Shown here piece after piece: positions 16,423-25,649 of a DNA stretch of 64,000 bases. Within the stretch, counting starts at the first letter, position 1. Each line of letters begins with the position of its first letter. The DNA comes from Oscillibacter sp. MSJ-31 (lineage in GTDB: Bacteria; Bacillota; Clostridia; Oscillospirales; Oscillospiraceae): assembly GCF_018918025.1 (NCBI RefSeq), contig NZ_JAHLPT010000001.1, positions 62,001 to 126,000 of the forward strand, in the 5' to 3' direction. Made by a program: the position numbers and the translations under genes. Below the pieces are notes generated by a model that saw only the letters and a list, made by a program, of their open reading frames with translations, searched no databases and was not told the origin of the DNA.

Positions 16423-17168
16423 AAAAGCTGCTTGGGAGGCTGCTGGGCAAAGGCGTTTCCACCGTTCGTCCGACCTGCACGGCGATCCTTGCCGCGGCGG
16501 GCAGCTCGCAGCGGATGGGCGGCGAAAATAAGCTCCTGCTGCCGCTGGATGGGATGCCGGTGCTGGCGCACACGCTGCGCGCGGTCGACGCGGCGCAGAG
16601 CGTGGACGAGATCGTGATCGCGGCGCGGGAGGAGGACCTGCTGACCTACGCGGAGCTCTGCAAGACCTATGGCATTCGCAAGCCGGTCAAGGTGGTCGTG
16701 GGCGGCGCGACAAGACAGGAATCTGTGCTGCGCGCGGCGCTGGAGGCAAGAGCCGACGCGAAGCTGCTTGCTGTTCAGGACGGAGCGCGTCCGCTCGTGA
16801 CGCCGGAGCTGTTCGACGCGGTGGTACTGCGCGCGGCGGTGTGCGCCGCCGCGGCTCCCGCTGTGCCGGTGCATGACACCATCAAGCTCGCACGGGATCG
16901 CCGCGTGACGGAAACGCCGGATCGCTCCATGCTTTTTGCGGTGCAGACGCCGCAGGTTTTTGACGCCGGACTTCTGAAAGCAGCGCTGCAATCCGCGCTG
17001 ACGGAGCACGCGGCGCTGACGGACGATTGCTCCGCGGTAGAGCGCCTTGGCAAGGCAGTCTACTTGACAGATGGCGACGAGGAAAACATCAAGATCACCA
17101 CACCGCTCGACCTGATCGTCGCAGAGGCGATCCTGCGCCGACGGGAGGAACGGGAGGCGGAGAAATGA
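16419..17168 (+). CDS. ispD: 2-C-methyl-D-erythritol 4-phosphate cytidylyltransferase
   Basis: Third-step enzyme of the MEP isoprenoid pathway: CTP + MEP to CDP-ME. The 249-residue protein has the nucleotide-binding motif '[26 protein letters not shown]' from residue ~23, '[11 protein letters not shown]', '[15 protein letters not shown]' and '[14 protein letters not shown]'. A basic 20-residue N-terminal extension precedes the catalytic fold. It overlaps both carD and ispF by ATGA, so the three are coupled. Confidence 0.94.
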   Translation: MKKLLGRLLGKGVSTVRPTCTAILAAAGSSQRMGGENKLLLPLDGMPVLAHTLRAVDAAQSVDEIVIAAREEDLLTYAELCKTYGIRKPVKVVVGGATRQESVLRAALEARADAKLLAVQDGARPLVTPELFDAVVLRAAVCAAAAPAVPVHDTIKLARDRRVTETPDRSMLFAVQTPQVFDAGLLKAALQSALTEHAALTDDCSAVERLGKAVYLTDGDEENIKITTPLDLIVAEAILRRREEREAEK

Positions 17169-17650
17169 CGGGTCTGCGCATCGGACACGGCTATGACGTC
17201 CACCGCCTGACGGAGGGGCGGAGACTCATTCTCGGCGGCGTAGAGGTGCCGTATGAAAAGGGCCTGCTCGGCCACAGCGACGCCGACGTGCTGACGCACG
17301 CCGTCATGGACGCTCTGCTCGGCGCGGCGGCGCTGGGCGATATCGGCAAGCTCTTTCCCGATACGGACGCGGCTTACGCCGGGATCTCGAGCATCTTGCT
17401 GCTCGAGCGTGTGGCGGAGCGGCTGCGTGAGGCGGGATATGCCGTCGTCAACCTTGATGCGACGGTTTTGGCGCAGGCTCCGAAGCTCGCGCCCTACCGT
17501 GAGCGGATGCGGGAAAACCTTGCCCGCGTGCTTGCGCTTGACATCTCCCGCGTCAGCGTCAAGGCGACGACCGAGGAGGGACTCGGCTTTACCGGAGAGG
17601 GACTTGGCATCGCGGCGCACGCGGTCGCGCTGCTTGAGAAAATAGAATAA
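17165..17650 (+). CDS. ispF: 2-C-methyl-D-erythritol 2,4-cyclodiphosphate synthase
   Basis: Cyclises CDP-ME 2-phosphate to MEcPP in the MEP pathway. The 161-residue protein begins '[15 protein letters not shown]' with metal ligands D and H in GYDVH, '[34 protein letters not shown]' (third His ligand, shown for its motif) and ends '[23 protein letters not shown]'. Start is the ATG overlapping the ispD stop. Closed by a strong terminator. Confidence 0.95.
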   Translation: MTGLRIGHGYDVHRLTEGRRLILGGVEVPYEKGLLGHSDADVLTHAVMDALLGAAALGDIGKLFPDTDAAYAGISSILLLERVAERLREAGYAVVNLDATVLAQAPKLAPYRERMRENLARVLALDISRVSVKATTEEGLGFTGEGLGIAAHAVALLEKIE

Positions 17651-17651
17651 G

Positions 17652-17680
17652 AAAAAGGACGGCTGAGCCGTCCTTTTTTT
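17652..17680. terminator. Bidirectional terminator between ispF and dapA
   Basis: 12-bp stem AAAAAGGACGGC / GCCGTCCTTTTT with TGA loop. A-run on one side and T-run on the other let it work for ispF (plus) and dapA (minus); it abuts the dapA stop codon. Confidence 0.92.
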
Positions 17681-18567
17681 CATGCGTCTACGCCGCAGGC
17701 GTCCATCGCAGCGAAGAGCCGCGCGCGGTTTTCTTCGCTCATTTCGCACAACGGCAGACGGAGAAGATCGCTGCACAGTCCCATGCGCGCCATCGCGGTC
17801 TTGACCGGAATGGGATTGACCTCGCAGAAGAGCGCCCGGATGAGCGGAGCAAGGCGAAGCTGTTCACGTCCTGCCTCCAAAATGCGGTCGGCAAGGCACA
17901 GCTCCACCAGCCTGTGCATTTCGCGCGGAACGATGTTTGCCGCGACGGAGATTACCCCTGCGCCGCCGAGCGCGCAGACGGCGGCGGTGTCCTCGTCGTT
18001 GCCGGACCAGACGGAGAAGCCGTCGCCGCAGAGGTTAAGGGCCTCCTGGATCAGGGCGAAGCTGCCGGAGGCCTCCTTGACGCCGACGATGTTCGGGTGC
18101 TGCGCGAGCACGGCGTAGGTCTCGGCGGTGCAGCTCACGCCGGTGCGGGAGGGGACATTGTAGACGATGAGCGGGCGGTCGACGGCGTCGGCGACGGCGG
18201 TGAAGTGGCGCACGAGCCCGCGCTGCGTCGCCTTGTTGTAGTAGGGCGTGACGACCAGAACGCCGTCCGCGCCCGCTGCACAGGCCTCACGCGAGAGTGC
18301 GATGGCGGAGGCGGTGTTGTTCGAGCCGGTGCCGACGATGACAGGGACGCGGCCGTTTACCTGCCGGACGGACCGCTCGATGATCTCGGCGCGTTCGGCA
18401 TAGGTCAGCGTCGCGCCCTCGCCGGTCGTCGCGCAGAGGATAAGCGCATCGGTGCCGGAGGCGATATGCCATTCGATCAGCTGCTCAAGGGCGGGGAAGT
18501 CGATGCCGTCGGGCGTCATTGGCGTCACGAGCGCAACGCCGGAGCCGCGGAATAAGGATTGGGACAT
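17680..18567 (-). CDS. dapA: 4-hydroxy-tetrahydrodipicolinate synthase
   Basis: Condenses pyruvate with aspartate semialdehyde, the first committed step to lysine, meso-diaminopimelate for the wall, and dipicolinate for spores. The 295-residue TIM-barrel protein shows 'GTGSNNTASAIALSREA', 'VTPYYNKATQRGLVRHF', 'YNVPSRTG' (catalytic Tyr region) and 'IVGVKEASG' (Schiff-base Lys). The ATG at 18567 follows GAGGAG; an upstream in-frame start at 18651 would add an unconserved basic extension. It is a single gene opposite in direction to its neighbours. Confidence 0.94.
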   Translation of the reverse strand: MSQSLFRGSGVALVTPMTPDGIDFPALEQLIEWHIASGTDALILCATTGEGATLTYAERAEIIERSVRQVNGRVPVIVGTGSNNTASAIALSREACAAGADGVLVVTPYYNKATQRGLVRHFTAVADAVDRPLIVYNVPSRTGVSCTAETYAVLAQHPNIVGVKEASGSFALIQEALNLCGDGFSVWSGNDEDTAAVCALGGAGVISVAANIVPREMHRLVELCLADRILEAGREQLRLAPLIRALFCEVNPIPVKTAMARMGLCSDLLRLPLCEMSEENRARLFAAMDACGVDA

Positions 18568-18635
18568 GATGGAAGCTCCTCTCTTTTTTGATAGCAGCGT
18601 GGAAAATATTGCCGGGAGAAAAAGAACGGTTTTCC

Positions 18636-18664
18636 TTGAATCCTTGCGCATTTTATCCTATAAT
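18636..18664 (+). promoter_or_regulatory. Sigma-A promoter for SpoIID-like gene
   Basis: TTGAAT (18636-18641), 17-nt spacer, TATAAT (18659-18664). A vegetative-type promoter, 39 nt before the start codon. Confidence 0.82.
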
Positions 18665-18702
18665 GTAGAAACGCAGGGAAATGCGGCCAATGGAGGACCC
18701 CT

Positions 18703-20379
18703 ATGAAACGATTCTGGAAAACGATCATCTTGAGTATGCTGCTTGCGCTCACGCTGTGCGTCGGCGCGCAGGCCACAGAGAATACTATGCTCAAGGTCGG
18801 CTTAAAATACGGCACGAACGCTCTTTTTACGGCGCGGCTGCAAAACTACAACGATACGCTCAGCGGCTCCGGCTACGAGTTCGGCTATTACGATGCCGGC
18901 CGCAGCTTCGTTCCGCTCGCCGCGACGGATGAGCAGAGGATCACCGTTACGGTGGACAGCAACGCCTACGTTTCCGGCGGCGTGTGCTATGAGACGCGGC
19001 CGACGAATTACTCCACCATCCTCGGCGCCTACCACATTGAGCTGCTCACAGCGTTCGGTAGCTACGAGGAGGCGCTTGCGGTGGCGCAGAGCTACCCGAA
19101 GGGCTTCGTCGCCTACATCGACGGGGAGTATCGTGTGCGCGTCGGCAACCACGCGAGCTACGATGAGTCCGCGCGTGTGCTGTCGGAAACAGATGTGCTG
19201 GCCTATGGCGCGCAGATCGTAACGCCGAGCAGCACCGGCGTGGTCGTGTCGGTCACGGATACGGACACCGTTCTTTTTGAGTTCGACTGTTCGGGCCTTC
19301 GCAGTCTCGGTGTCCGCCCACGCTCGGTGAGCGGAGAGAAGACGGTGACGTGGTTCTCCGGCTACCGCTACTACGGCGGTTTTGAATACCAGCGCACGAC
19401 CGGCGGCTACATCAGCGTCATCAACGTGCTGGACATCGAAGATTACGTCAAGTGCGTCATTGCGGCGGAAATGTCGAACGACTGGCCGCTCGAGGCGCTC
19501 AAGGCGCAGACAGTCTGCGCGCGCACCTATGCCGCGTCTCAGACGCGGCACCGCAGCGCAGGCTTTGATGTCTGTTCAACAACAGACTGTCAGGCCTATC
19601 GCGGCGCGGCACTCTCCAATGAGCGCTCCGACGCGGCGGCGGAGGAGACGCGCGGCGTCTATCTCTACTACAACGGCGAGCTGGTGACCAACGCGGTCTA
19701 CTACTCCTGCAACGGCGGCGCGAGCGAGAGCTGCAAGAACGTCTGGGGCAGCGAGGTGCCGTATCTGCAGGGCAAGCTCGATCCTTACGAGGCAAGCGTC
19801 GCGTGGCGCTTCTCCCGCTACTACTGGTCGTTCACCGCGACCGGCGACGAGCTGCGCGAGGTGCTCAAGTCCGAGGCCAATACCGACATCGGGCAGGTGC
19901 AGAACGTCTATGTGTCCGAATACAGCGACACGGGCAACGTCATTGCCATTACCTATGAGGGGACCCGGGGCAGCTACACCGCGCGGCGCGAGAAGTGCCG
20001 CACGCTCCTCAACGGCGTGTACGACCATATCAACGTGCGCAGTATGCGCTATACCGTCACCGGCGGCGACGCGAGCACCTACTACGTCAACGATGCGCAG
20101 AGCTCGGTGACCGGCACGGGCGGGCTGTATGTGATCGACGGCGACGGCACGGTCACGCCGAACAATGCCGGCGCGAAGGATACCTACGTCATTACATCGG
20201 GCGGCGTGCAGTCGCTCGAGCGCAAGAGTGCGAACACAAGCAACACCTTCACCTTCTCCGGCTCGGGCTGGGGCCACAACGTCGGCATGAGCCAGTGGGG
20301 CGCGTTTGCCATGGCGGAGCAGGGCTATACCTATCGCGACATTCTGAATTTCTACTACACGGGCATCACGCTGAGCTGA
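18703..20379 (+). CDS. SpoIID/LytB domain secreted protein
   Basis: 558-residue exported protein: signal peptide (residues 1-25, ending AQA), a central region with a SPOR-like stretch ('[30 protein letters not shown]', ~125-155), then a SpoIID/LytB catalytic domain from ~225. The domain has '[32 protein letters not shown]', whose Glu in AAEM is the lytic transglycosylase residue in SpoIID, and Cys pairs near '[11 protein letters not shown]' and '[10 protein letters not shown]'. It ends '[22 protein letters not shown]', another family motif. Its promoter looks vegetative, so a general wall amidase-enhancer or transglycosylase role is as likely as engulfment. Confidence 0.88.
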   Translation: MKRFWKTIILSMLLALTLCVGAQATENTMLKVGLKYGTNALFTARLQNYNDTLSGSGYEFGYYDAGRSFVPLAATDEQRITVTVDSNAYVSGGVCYETRPTNYSTILGAYHIELLTAFGSYEEALAVAQSYPKGFVAYIDGEYRVRVGNHASYDESARVLSETDVLAYGAQIVTPSSTGVVVSVTDTDTVLFEFDCSGLRSLGVRPRSVSGEKTVTWFSGYRYYGGFEYQRTTGGYISVINVLDIEDYVKCVIAAEMSNDWPLEALKAQTVCARTYAASQTRHRSAGFDVCSTTDCQAYRGAALSNERSDAAAEETRGVYLYYNGELVTNAVYYSCNGGASESCKNVWGSEVPYLQGKLDPYEASVAWRFSRYYWSFTATGDELREVLKSEANTDIGQVQNVYVSEYSDTGNVIAITYEGTRGSYTARREKCRTLLNGVYDHINVRSMRYTVTGGDASTYYVNDAQSSVTGTGGLYVIDGDGTVTPNNAGAKDTYVITSGGVQSLERKSANTSNTFTFSGSGWGHNVGMSQWGAFAMAEQGYTYRDILNFYYTGITLS

Positions 20380-20395
20380 TGCGGAAAGAAGCAAG

Positions 20396-21421
20396 ATGAA
20401 AACAAGTGATTTTTACTACGACCTCCCGCCGGAGCTGATCGCGCAGACGCCGCTGGAAAAACGCGACGAGTCGCGCCTGCTGTGTCTCGATAAGGCAACG
20501 GGGGAGTGGTCGCACCACCACTTTTATGAGCTGCCGGAATTTTTGAGGGCGGGGGACTGCCTGATTTTGAACAATTCCCGCGTTCTGCCGGCGCGCCTGC
20601 TGGGACACCGTTTGCCCGGCGGCGGAGCCTGCGAGGTGCTGCTGCTGCAAGACAAGGGCGATAAGGTGTGGGAGTGCCTTGTGCGTCCAGGCAAGCACCT
20701 GCGCGAGGGTGCGCGGGTGAGCTTCGGCGACGGCGAGCTGACGGCGGAGATCGCCGAGGTCCTGCCGGACGGCAACCGCCTGGTACGCTTCGACTACGAG
20801 GGAATTTTCCTTGAGGTGCTCGAGCGGCTCGGCAAGATGCCGCTGCCGCCCTACATCAAGGAGGAGCTGCAGGATCAGGAACGCTACCAGACTGTTTACT
20901 CCAAGGTCAACGGCTCGGCGGCGGCCCCCACGGCGGGTCTGCACTTCACGCCGGAGCTTCTGGAGAGGATCGCTGCCAAGGGCGTCGGCGTCGGCTATGT
21001 GACGCTGCACGTCGGGCTCGGCACGTTCCGACCGGTCAAGGAGGACGAGATCGAGCAGCACGATATGCACAGCGAATACTGCACCATTCCGCAGGAGACG
21101 GCGGATCTGATCAACCGCACGAAGGCGAACGGCGGGCGTGTGATCTGTGTCGGCACGACCTCCTGCCGCACCATCGAGAGCTGGGCGGGGGAGGACGGCA
21201 CCATGACCGCGACCGGCGGCTGGACGAATATTTACATCTATCCGGGCTACCGCTTCAAGGTGATGGACGCGCTTGTCACGAATTTCCACCTGCCGGAGTC
21301 TACGCTCATCATGCTGGTGAGCGCGCTCGCGGGGCGCGAGCACGTTCTTGCCGCCTATGAGGAGGCGGTGCGCGAACGCTACCGCTTCTTCAGCTTCGGC
21401 GACGCGATGTTTATCTCCTGA
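20396..21421 (+). CDS. queA: S-adenosylmethionine:tRNA ribosyltransferase-isomerase
   Basis: Builds epoxyqueuosine on tRNA by moving the ribosyl part of SAM to preQ1. The 341-residue protein has the signatures '[24 protein letters not shown]' (N-terminal, abbreviated), '[12 protein letters not shown]', '[14 protein letters not shown]'-like '[18 protein letters not shown]', and '[19 protein letters not shown]'. Paired with tgt downstream in the queuosine pathway, but separated from it by a striking palindrome. Confidence 0.95.
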   Translation: MKTSDFYYDLPPELIAQTPLEKRDESRLLCLDKATGEWSHHHFYELPEFLRAGDCLILNNSRVLPARLLGHRLPGGGACEVLLLQDKGDKVWECLVRPGKHLREGARVSFGDGELTAEIAEVLPDGNRLVRFDYEGIFLEVLERLGKMPLPPYIKEELQDQERYQTVYSKVNGSAAAPTAGLHFTPELLERIAAKGVGVGYVTLHVGLGTFRPVKEDEIEQHDMHSEYCTIPQETADLINRTKANGGRVICVGTTSCRTIESWAGEDGTMTATGGWTNIYIYPGYRFKVMDALVTNFHLPESTLIMLVSALAGREHVLAAYEEAVRERYRFFSFGDAMFIS

Positions 21422-21427
21422 TGCATA

Positions 21428-21458
21428 CGAATCGTATATGCATTGCATATACGATTCG
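21428..21458. repeat. 31-bp perfect palindrome between queA and tgt
   Basis: Two 15-bp arms, CGAATCGTATATGCA (21428-21442) and TGCATATACGATTCG (21444-21458), around a single T. The left arm contains a nested palindrome ATACGA-A-TCGTAT (21426-21438), repeated in variant form on the right (ATACGATTCGATAT, 21449-21462). A further self-complementary TGTATATACA sits at 21465-21474. There is no T-run, so it is not an ordinary terminator. A TTGCAT...TATATA pair (21443-21448, 21467-21472) suggests it could overlap a tgt promoter. Confidence 0.7.
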
Positions 21459-21492
21459 ATATTCTGTATATACAAAATGTGAGGAACGAGCT

Positions 21493-22626
21493 ATGTTCAA
21501 GGTCATCAAATACGAGGGCAAGGCCCGGCGCGGCAAATTCCAATGCGCCCACGGCGGCGAGGTGCAGACGCCGGTTTTCATGAACGTCGGCACGCAGGCG
21601 GCGATCAAGGGCGGCGTGAGCGCGCTGGACCTCAAGGAGCTCGGCTGTCAGATCGAGCTGTCCAACACCTACCATCTCCATCTCCGCCCGAGCGACGACG
21701 TGGTGCGCCAAATGGGCGGACTGCATAAGTTCATGCACTGGGACGGCCCGATCCTGACGGACTCCGGCGGCTTCCAGGTGTTCTCCCTTGCGGGACTGCG
21801 CAAGATCAAGGAGGAAGGCGTCACCTTTGCCTCTCACCTCGACGGCCACCACATCTTCATGGGACCGGAGGAGAGTATGCGCATCCAGTCCAACCTCGGC
21901 AGCGACATTGCGATGGCCTTCGACGAGTGCGTGGAGAATCCGGCGCCCTACAAGTACGCGAAGGACTCCTGCGAGCGCACGCTGCGCTGGCTGGAGCGCT
22001 GCAAGGCAGAGCATGACAAGTTAAACTCCTTGCCGGATACCGTCAACCCGGGGCAGATGCTTTTCGGCATCAATCAGGGTGCGACCTTTGAGGATCTGCG
22101 CATCTGGCACATGAAGGAGATCGCAAAGATTGACTGCGATGGCTACGCTATCGGCGGTCTTGCGGTCGGCGAGCCGACGCAGGTGATGTACGACATCATC
22201 GACGCGGTCGAGCCCTATATGCCGCAGGACAAGCCGCGCTACCTGATGGGTGTCGGCACGCCGTCGAACATCATTGAGGGCGTGGCGCGCGGTGTGGACT
22301 TCTTCGACTGCGTGATGCCGGCGCGCAACGCGCGCCACGGCAAGCTCTTTACATGGGGTGGCGCGATCAACCTGAAAAACGAGAAATACAAGCTCGACGA
22401 GCGCTCGATCGACGAGCGCTGCGACTGCCCGACCTGCCGGAATTTCTCGCGCGCCTATCTGCGCCACCTCTTCAAGGCGGATGAGATGCTGGCGCTGCGC
22501 CTTGCGGTGATGCACAATCTCTATTTCTACAACAAGCTCACGGAACACATCCGCGACGCACTGGATGCCGGCGAGTTTGCGGCCTTCCGCGCGGAATACA
22601 GCGAAAAGCTTTCGGAAAGAGCGTAA
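21493..22626 (+). CDS. tgt: Queuine/preQ1 tRNA-guanine transglycosylase
   Basis: Exchanges guanine 34 of tRNAs with GUN anticodons for preQ1. The 377-residue TIM-barrel protein shows 'ARRGKFQCAHGGEVQTPVFMNVGTQA', 'SNTYHLHLRPSDDVV', 'LTDSGGFQVFSLAGLRKI' (catalytic Asp in TDSGGFQ), 'DFFDCVMPARNARHG' and zinc ligands in 'CDCPTCRNFSRAYLRHLFK' (Cys-X-Cys-X2-Cys...His). The ATG at 21493 follows GAGGAACG; a frame open upstream to the queA stop would translate the palindrome and is rejected. Confidence 0.96.
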   Translation: MFKVIKYEGKARRGKFQCAHGGEVQTPVFMNVGTQAAIKGGVSALDLKELGCQIELSNTYHLHLRPSDDVVRQMGGLHKFMHWDGPILTDSGGFQVFSLAGLRKIKEEGVTFASHLDGHHIFMGPEESMRIQSNLGSDIAMAFDECVENPAPYKYAKDSCERTLRWLERCKAEHDKLNSLPDTVNPGQMLFGINQGATFEDLRIWHMKEIAKIDCDGYAIGGLAVGEPTQVMYDIIDAVEPYMPQDKPRYLMGVGTPSNIIEGVARGVDFFDCVMPARNARHGKLFTWGGAINLKNEKYKLDERSIDERCDCPTCRNFSRAYLRHLFKADEMLALRLAVMHNLYFYNKLTEHIRDALDAGEFAAFRAEYSEKLSERA

Positions 22627-22643
22627 TTTGCCGCAGAAAACTC

Positions 22644-22672
22644 TTGCACATTAGGACGGATTCGGCTATAAT
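22644..22672 (+). promoter_or_regulatory. Sigma-A promoter for yajC
   Basis: TTGCAC (22644-22649), 17-nt spacer, TATAAT (22667-22672). Confidence 0.85.
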
Positions 22673-22725
22673 GACAGCAATGCTGTTATGGCGGAACCTT
22701 AAAAACGAAAGGAACTTTAACAATT

Positions 22726-23127
22726 ATGGAATCCCTTCTTCTCATGGTCGCGATGATCGCGGTCTTCTATTTCCTCATCATTCGTCCGGAAAACAAACGC
22801 AAAAAGCAGGCGGAGCAGATGCGCAGCAGCCTGAAAAAGGGCGACCGCGTCACCACCATCGGCGGTATGGTCGGCAAGATCGTGCAGGTCAACGACTCTA
22901 CCATCGTCTTTGAGACGAGCGAGGACCGCGTCCGCATCGAGGTGACCAAGTGGGCGGTGCAGTCCACCGGCGCGATGGAGCAGGCTGCCGCGCAGAAGAG
23001 CGGCAAGAAGGCTGACAAGGTCGAAGAAAAGGTGGAGGAGACTCCTACTGTCGAGGAGAAAGCGACTGAGACGGTCGAGGCTCCTGCTGCGGAAGAAAAG
23101 CCCTCCTACGATCCCGAGATCAAGTAA
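22726..23127 (+). CDS. yajC: Preprotein translocase subunit YajC
   Basis: Small membrane subunit of the Sec translocase accessory complex. The 133-residue protein has one N-terminal transmembrane helix ('LLLMVAMIAVFYFLIIRPENKRKKQAEQM', residues 4-32, abbreviated), the conserved 'LKKGDRVTTIGGMVGKIVQV' core, and a long Lys/Glu/Ala-rich tail longer than in most YajC proteins. ATG follows AAAGGA. It has its own promoter and terminator. Confidence 0.92.
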   Translation: MESLLLMVAMIAVFYFLIIRPENKRKKQAEQMRSSLKKGDRVTTIGGMVGKIVQVNDSTIVFETSEDRVRIEVTKWAVQSTGAMEQAAAQKSGKKADKVEEKVEETPTVEEKATETVEAPAAEEKPSYDPEIK

Positions 23128-23143
23128 ATCATATCCTGACGCG

Positions 23144-23174
23144 AAAGCGCTGGCCGAATGGTCGGCGCTTTTTT
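23144..23174 (+). terminator. Intrinsic terminator after yajC
   Basis: 12-bp stem AAAGCGCTGGCC / GGTCGGCGCTTT (two G-T pairs), GAAT loop, T6 tail. Confidence 0.85.
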
Positions 23175-23259
23175 GCGCACTTTTTTCGAGGGCCTGGATA
23201 TAAAATGCAGCCTTGCGGCATACGCTCTTTTGAACGACCGGGATGGGGAGGACTATGGA

Positions 23260-23670
23260 ATGGAGAAGAAGCGATTGTCGGTGAGGCCGATCATGCTCGG
23301 CTTGGCGACGGCGATGGGCGCATATCTGGTGCTGCTGACGCTTGCGGCCTATCTGACGGTGAGCGGCAGACTGGATGAGGTGCGAATAGGGCAAGCAGTA
23401 TGGGCGTGTGCCTGCCTTTCGGCCTTCGGCGGTGCGATGATGACATTGCGAGGGAAACGAGGGGCAGCGGCGCTGCCGCTGCTTGCTGCTGCGGCGTTCT
23501 GGGTATGCGTGTCGCTGCTCGGGCTGCTCGCGTCGGATGCGCCGGACCTGAATGGGGTGCTGGGGCTGCTCACGGCGTCTGCACTTGGCGGGCTGCTTGC
23601 GGCGGGACTTGCGCGGCGGGAGAAGGGAAAACGGGCAAAGCGACATAAAACGCCTCGTTCCCGACGGTAA
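23260..23670 (+). CDS. TIGR04086 family membrane protein
   Basis: 136-residue protein with four hydrophobic segments (about residues 11-33, 43-62, 67-88, 95-115) and basic ends; the tail is Lys/Arg-rich. The layout and its place after yajC fit the TIGR04086 (YrzE-like) family of Firmicutes membrane proteins of unknown function. ATG at 23260 follows GGGAGG by 9 nt; longer in-frame starts would overlap the yajC terminator. In many clostridia the next genes are the SCIFF peptide and its radical-SAM enzyme; neither is seen here. Confidence 0.65.
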   Translation: MEKKRLSVRPIMLGLATAMGAYLVLLTLAAYLTVSGRLDEVRIGQAVWACACLSAFGGAMMTLRGKRGAAALPLLAAAAFWVCVSLLGLLASDAPDLNGVLGLLTASALGGLLAAGLARREKGKRAKRHKTPRSRR

Positions 23671-23830
23671 ACATAAAGATCGAAAAACGGCGCATTCTGC
23701 GCGGCGTGAACGGATTGCACAAATATGGCCTGGTGGGGAATGAGGGCGGCCTGAAAGACGGTTTCCAGATTTTGTAAACGGCGGTTTTTCACGATACCAT
23801 ATCTTGTTCCGAAAAAGCTCGGTGTATGAA

Positions 23831-23868
23831 GTTTACATAATGGTGTTTACATAATATTTTGACATAAT
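23831..23868 (+). repeat. Tandem GTTTACATAAT repeats
   Basis: Two exact copies of GTTTACATAAT (23831-23841, 23845-23855) with 14-nt period and a third variant TTTGACATAAT (23858-23868). A reverse-oriented TTGTAAAC lies ~55 nt upstream. A related GTTTACATAAC is at 47277-47287. Spacing suggests an array of regulator half-sites. Confidence 0.55.
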
Positions 23869-23899
23869 TGACAAAATTCGGGAAATTGAGGAAATCCGC

Positions 23900-23928
23900 T
23901 TGCGAAACGGGGACAAATAGCCTATATT
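23900..23928 (+). promoter_or_regulatory. Promoter for spoIIM-xerD
   Basis: TTGCGA (23900-23905), 17-nt spacer, TATATT (23923-23928); start near 23935 gives a ~65-nt leader. Confidence 0.7.
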
Positions 23929-24000
23929 TATAAGTGCTTTCGCTCCCTCGCTTTTTGCGCCCTGCGAATTTCCTCGGCGGAAAACAGTGAGGGATTTACA

Positions 24001-24630
24001 TTGAAGCAAAGACGAACGGCGGCGCGTCTGCGATGCGTCAGTCTGCGAAAAATACCGCTTTCCATGCTGGCGCTTGCCGCTTTTTTTCTTCTCGGCGCGG
24101 TCCTCGGCGGCATGGTCGCCGCGCGCGGCGCGTCGGCAATGGGCGGCGAGCTGCGCCGATATCTTGAGGGCTACCTTGCCCTGCGCATCGAGGGCGCGCC
24201 CTCCTCCGCGGCGGTCTGGCAGACGATGGTCTGCTTTTTCCGTGCGAGCGTGGCGGTGTTCCTGCTGGGCTTTGCCTCCGTCGGCGTGGCGCTCATTCCG
24301 GCGGTGTGTGCCGCTCAGGGCTTCCTGTACGCCTATTCGCTTCTTTGCTTCGCCTCGGGTCTGGGGCAGGATGGATTTTTCCTGCTGCCTGTTCTCTTCG
24401 CGCTGCGGCTGATGCTTGTGCTGCCTTGCACGCTGCTGCTCGGCAGCGCCGCGTGGGAGACCTCGCGCGGTCTTGCGGCCTTATCGGTCGGCGGCGGAAA
24501 GCGGGCGAAGGGCGTGACCTACGGAAAGCGGTATTGGTCCCGCTTTGGGATCGCGTGTGTGTGTTTATTTTTTGGCGCGGCGCTGGAGCTGTGGTTCATT
24601 CCACGCATCCTGTCGCTTTTGCTGCGCTGA
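24001..24630 (+). CDS. spoIIM: Stage II sporulation protein M
   Basis: Membrane subunit of the SpoIIDMP engulfment machine that degrades septal peptidoglycan in sporulating cells. The 209-residue product has five to six hydrophobic segments, a basic N-terminus, and the SpoIIM layout 'FFLLGAVLGGMVAARG' (first helix), a ~40-residue external loop, and 'FLLPVLFALRLMLVLPCTLLLGSAAWETSRGL'. TTG start follows GAGGGA by 7 nt. Its position directly before xerD is a common clostridial arrangement and supports the call. The sequence is more divergent than most SpoIIM. Confidence 0.78.
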   Translation: MKQRRTAARLRCVSLRKIPLSMLALAAFFLLGAVLGGMVAARGASAMGGELRRYLEGYLALRIEGAPSSAAVWQTMVCFFRASVAVFLLGFASVGVALIPAVCAAQGFLYAYSLLCFASGLGQDGFFLLPVLFALRLMLVLPCTLLLGSAAWETSRGLAALSVGGGKRAKGVTYGKRYWSRFGIACVCLFFGAALELWFIPRILSLLLR

Positions 24631-24653
24631 TCTTACGGAAGGAGGTGTGCCGG

Positions 24654-25541
24654 ATGGCGTCCGATTATCTGAAGCTCTATGAGGATTATCTGCGCGAGGA
24701 AAAGCACGCCTCCGAAAATACGCTCAGCTCCTATCTTCGCGACCTGCGCCAGTTTTCCGAGCACCTTGCCGCCCAGCGGGTGACCGATTTGCGCAAGGTC
24801 AAGACCGCCGCCATCAGCGACTACGTCGCGTGGATGGGCGGCAAGGGGAAGTCCGCCGCGACGGTCACGCGCGCGCTGGCCTCCATCAAGTCCTTTTATG
24901 CCTTCCTTGCCGAGCGCGGCGAGATCAAGACCAATCCCGCCAAGGGCGTCGCCGCCCTCAAGGTCGAGCGCAGGTTCCCGGAGATCCTGACCGGCAAGGA
25001 GGTCGAGCTGTTCCTCGACCAGCCGCAGTGCGTGGACGCCAAGGGCTACCGCGATCACGCGATGCTCGAACTGCTCTATGCCACCGGCATCCGCGTGAGC
25101 GAGCTTATCTCGCTCGACGAGAGCGACTGCAGCCTTTCCGCCGGCTTCATCCGCTGCGAGAGCAAGGGCAAGGAGCGCATCATTCCGCTCTATCCCGCCG
25201 CGGTCAAGGCGCTTTCGGATTACATCAAGGATGTCCGCCCTCAGCTGCTGGCCGATCCCGAGGAGACGGCGCTGTTCGTCAACATGAACGGCGAGCGCAT
25301 GAGCCGTCAGGGCTTCTGGAAGATCGTCAAGCACTATCAGGAGATGGCACAGATCGACAAGGACATCACGCCGCACACGCTGCGCCACTCGTTTGCGGTG
25401 CATCTGCTGGAAAACGGCGCGGACCTGCGCGCCATTCAGGAGATGCTGGGTCACGCGGATATTTCCTCCACGCAGATCTACACCCACGTTGTGAAAAAGC
25501 AGCTGCGGGACATCTATCAGAAGGCGCACCCGCGCGCGTAA
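24654..25541 (+). CDS. xerD: Site-specific tyrosine recombinase XerD
   Basis: Resolves chromosome dimers at dif with XerC. The 295-residue protein has an N-terminal SAM-like core-binding domain and a catalytic domain with the full set: Arg in 'TGIRVSELI', Lys in the beta-hairpin 'SKGKERIIPL', H-x-x-R in 'HTLRHSFAVHL', His in 'LGHADISSTQIYTHV' and the nucleophile Tyr in IYTHV. ATG at 24654 follows GGAGGTG; upstream in-frame starts lie inside spoIIM. A second Xer protein is at 53370-54389. Confidence 0.93.
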   Translation: MASDYLKLYEDYLREEKHASENTLSSYLRDLRQFSEHLAAQRVTDLRKVKTAAISDYVAWMGGKGKSAATVTRALASIKSFYAFLAERGEIKTNPAKGVAALKVERRFPEILTGKEVELFLDQPQCVDAKGYRDHAMLELLYATGIRVSELISLDESDCSLSAGFIRCESKGKERIIPLYPAAVKALSDYIKDVRPQLLADPEETALFVNMNGERMSRQGFWKIVKHYQEMAQIDKDITPHTLRHSFAVHLLENGADLRAIQEMLGHADISSTQIYTHVVKKQLRDIYQKAHPRA

Positions 25542-25557
25542 TAGAAAAAGGAAACGG

Positions 25558-25586
25558 GAAGGACGTTTTGGCGTCCTTCTCTTTTT
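25558..25586 (+). terminator. Intrinsic terminator after xerD
   Basis: 8-bp stem GAAGGACG / CGTCCTTC, TTTTGG loop, then TCTTTTT. Confidence 0.8.
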
Positions 25587-25649
25587 GCCCTCCGGCGCAA
25601 TGCACCGCTTCCGGCGCGGTCGCATAGTATGCTGCGAGGAGGGGAGAGT

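Larger units (their letters stand above)
23671..24000. other. 330-bp AT-rich gap with repeats and spoIIM promoter
   Basis: No gene supported. It contains a small GCGC-ATTCT-GCGC hairpin (near 23698-23710), a TTGTAAAC element (~23772-23779), the GTTTACATAAT repeats described separately, and the promoter before spoIIM. AT content is much higher than in flanking genes, as expected for a regulatory region. Confidence 0.6.

Noticed and set aside
21421-21492. Longer N-terminus of Tgt starting at the queA stop
   Set aside because: Would translate the palindrome into unconserved residues; the ATG at 21493 has its own ribosome site and matches family starts.
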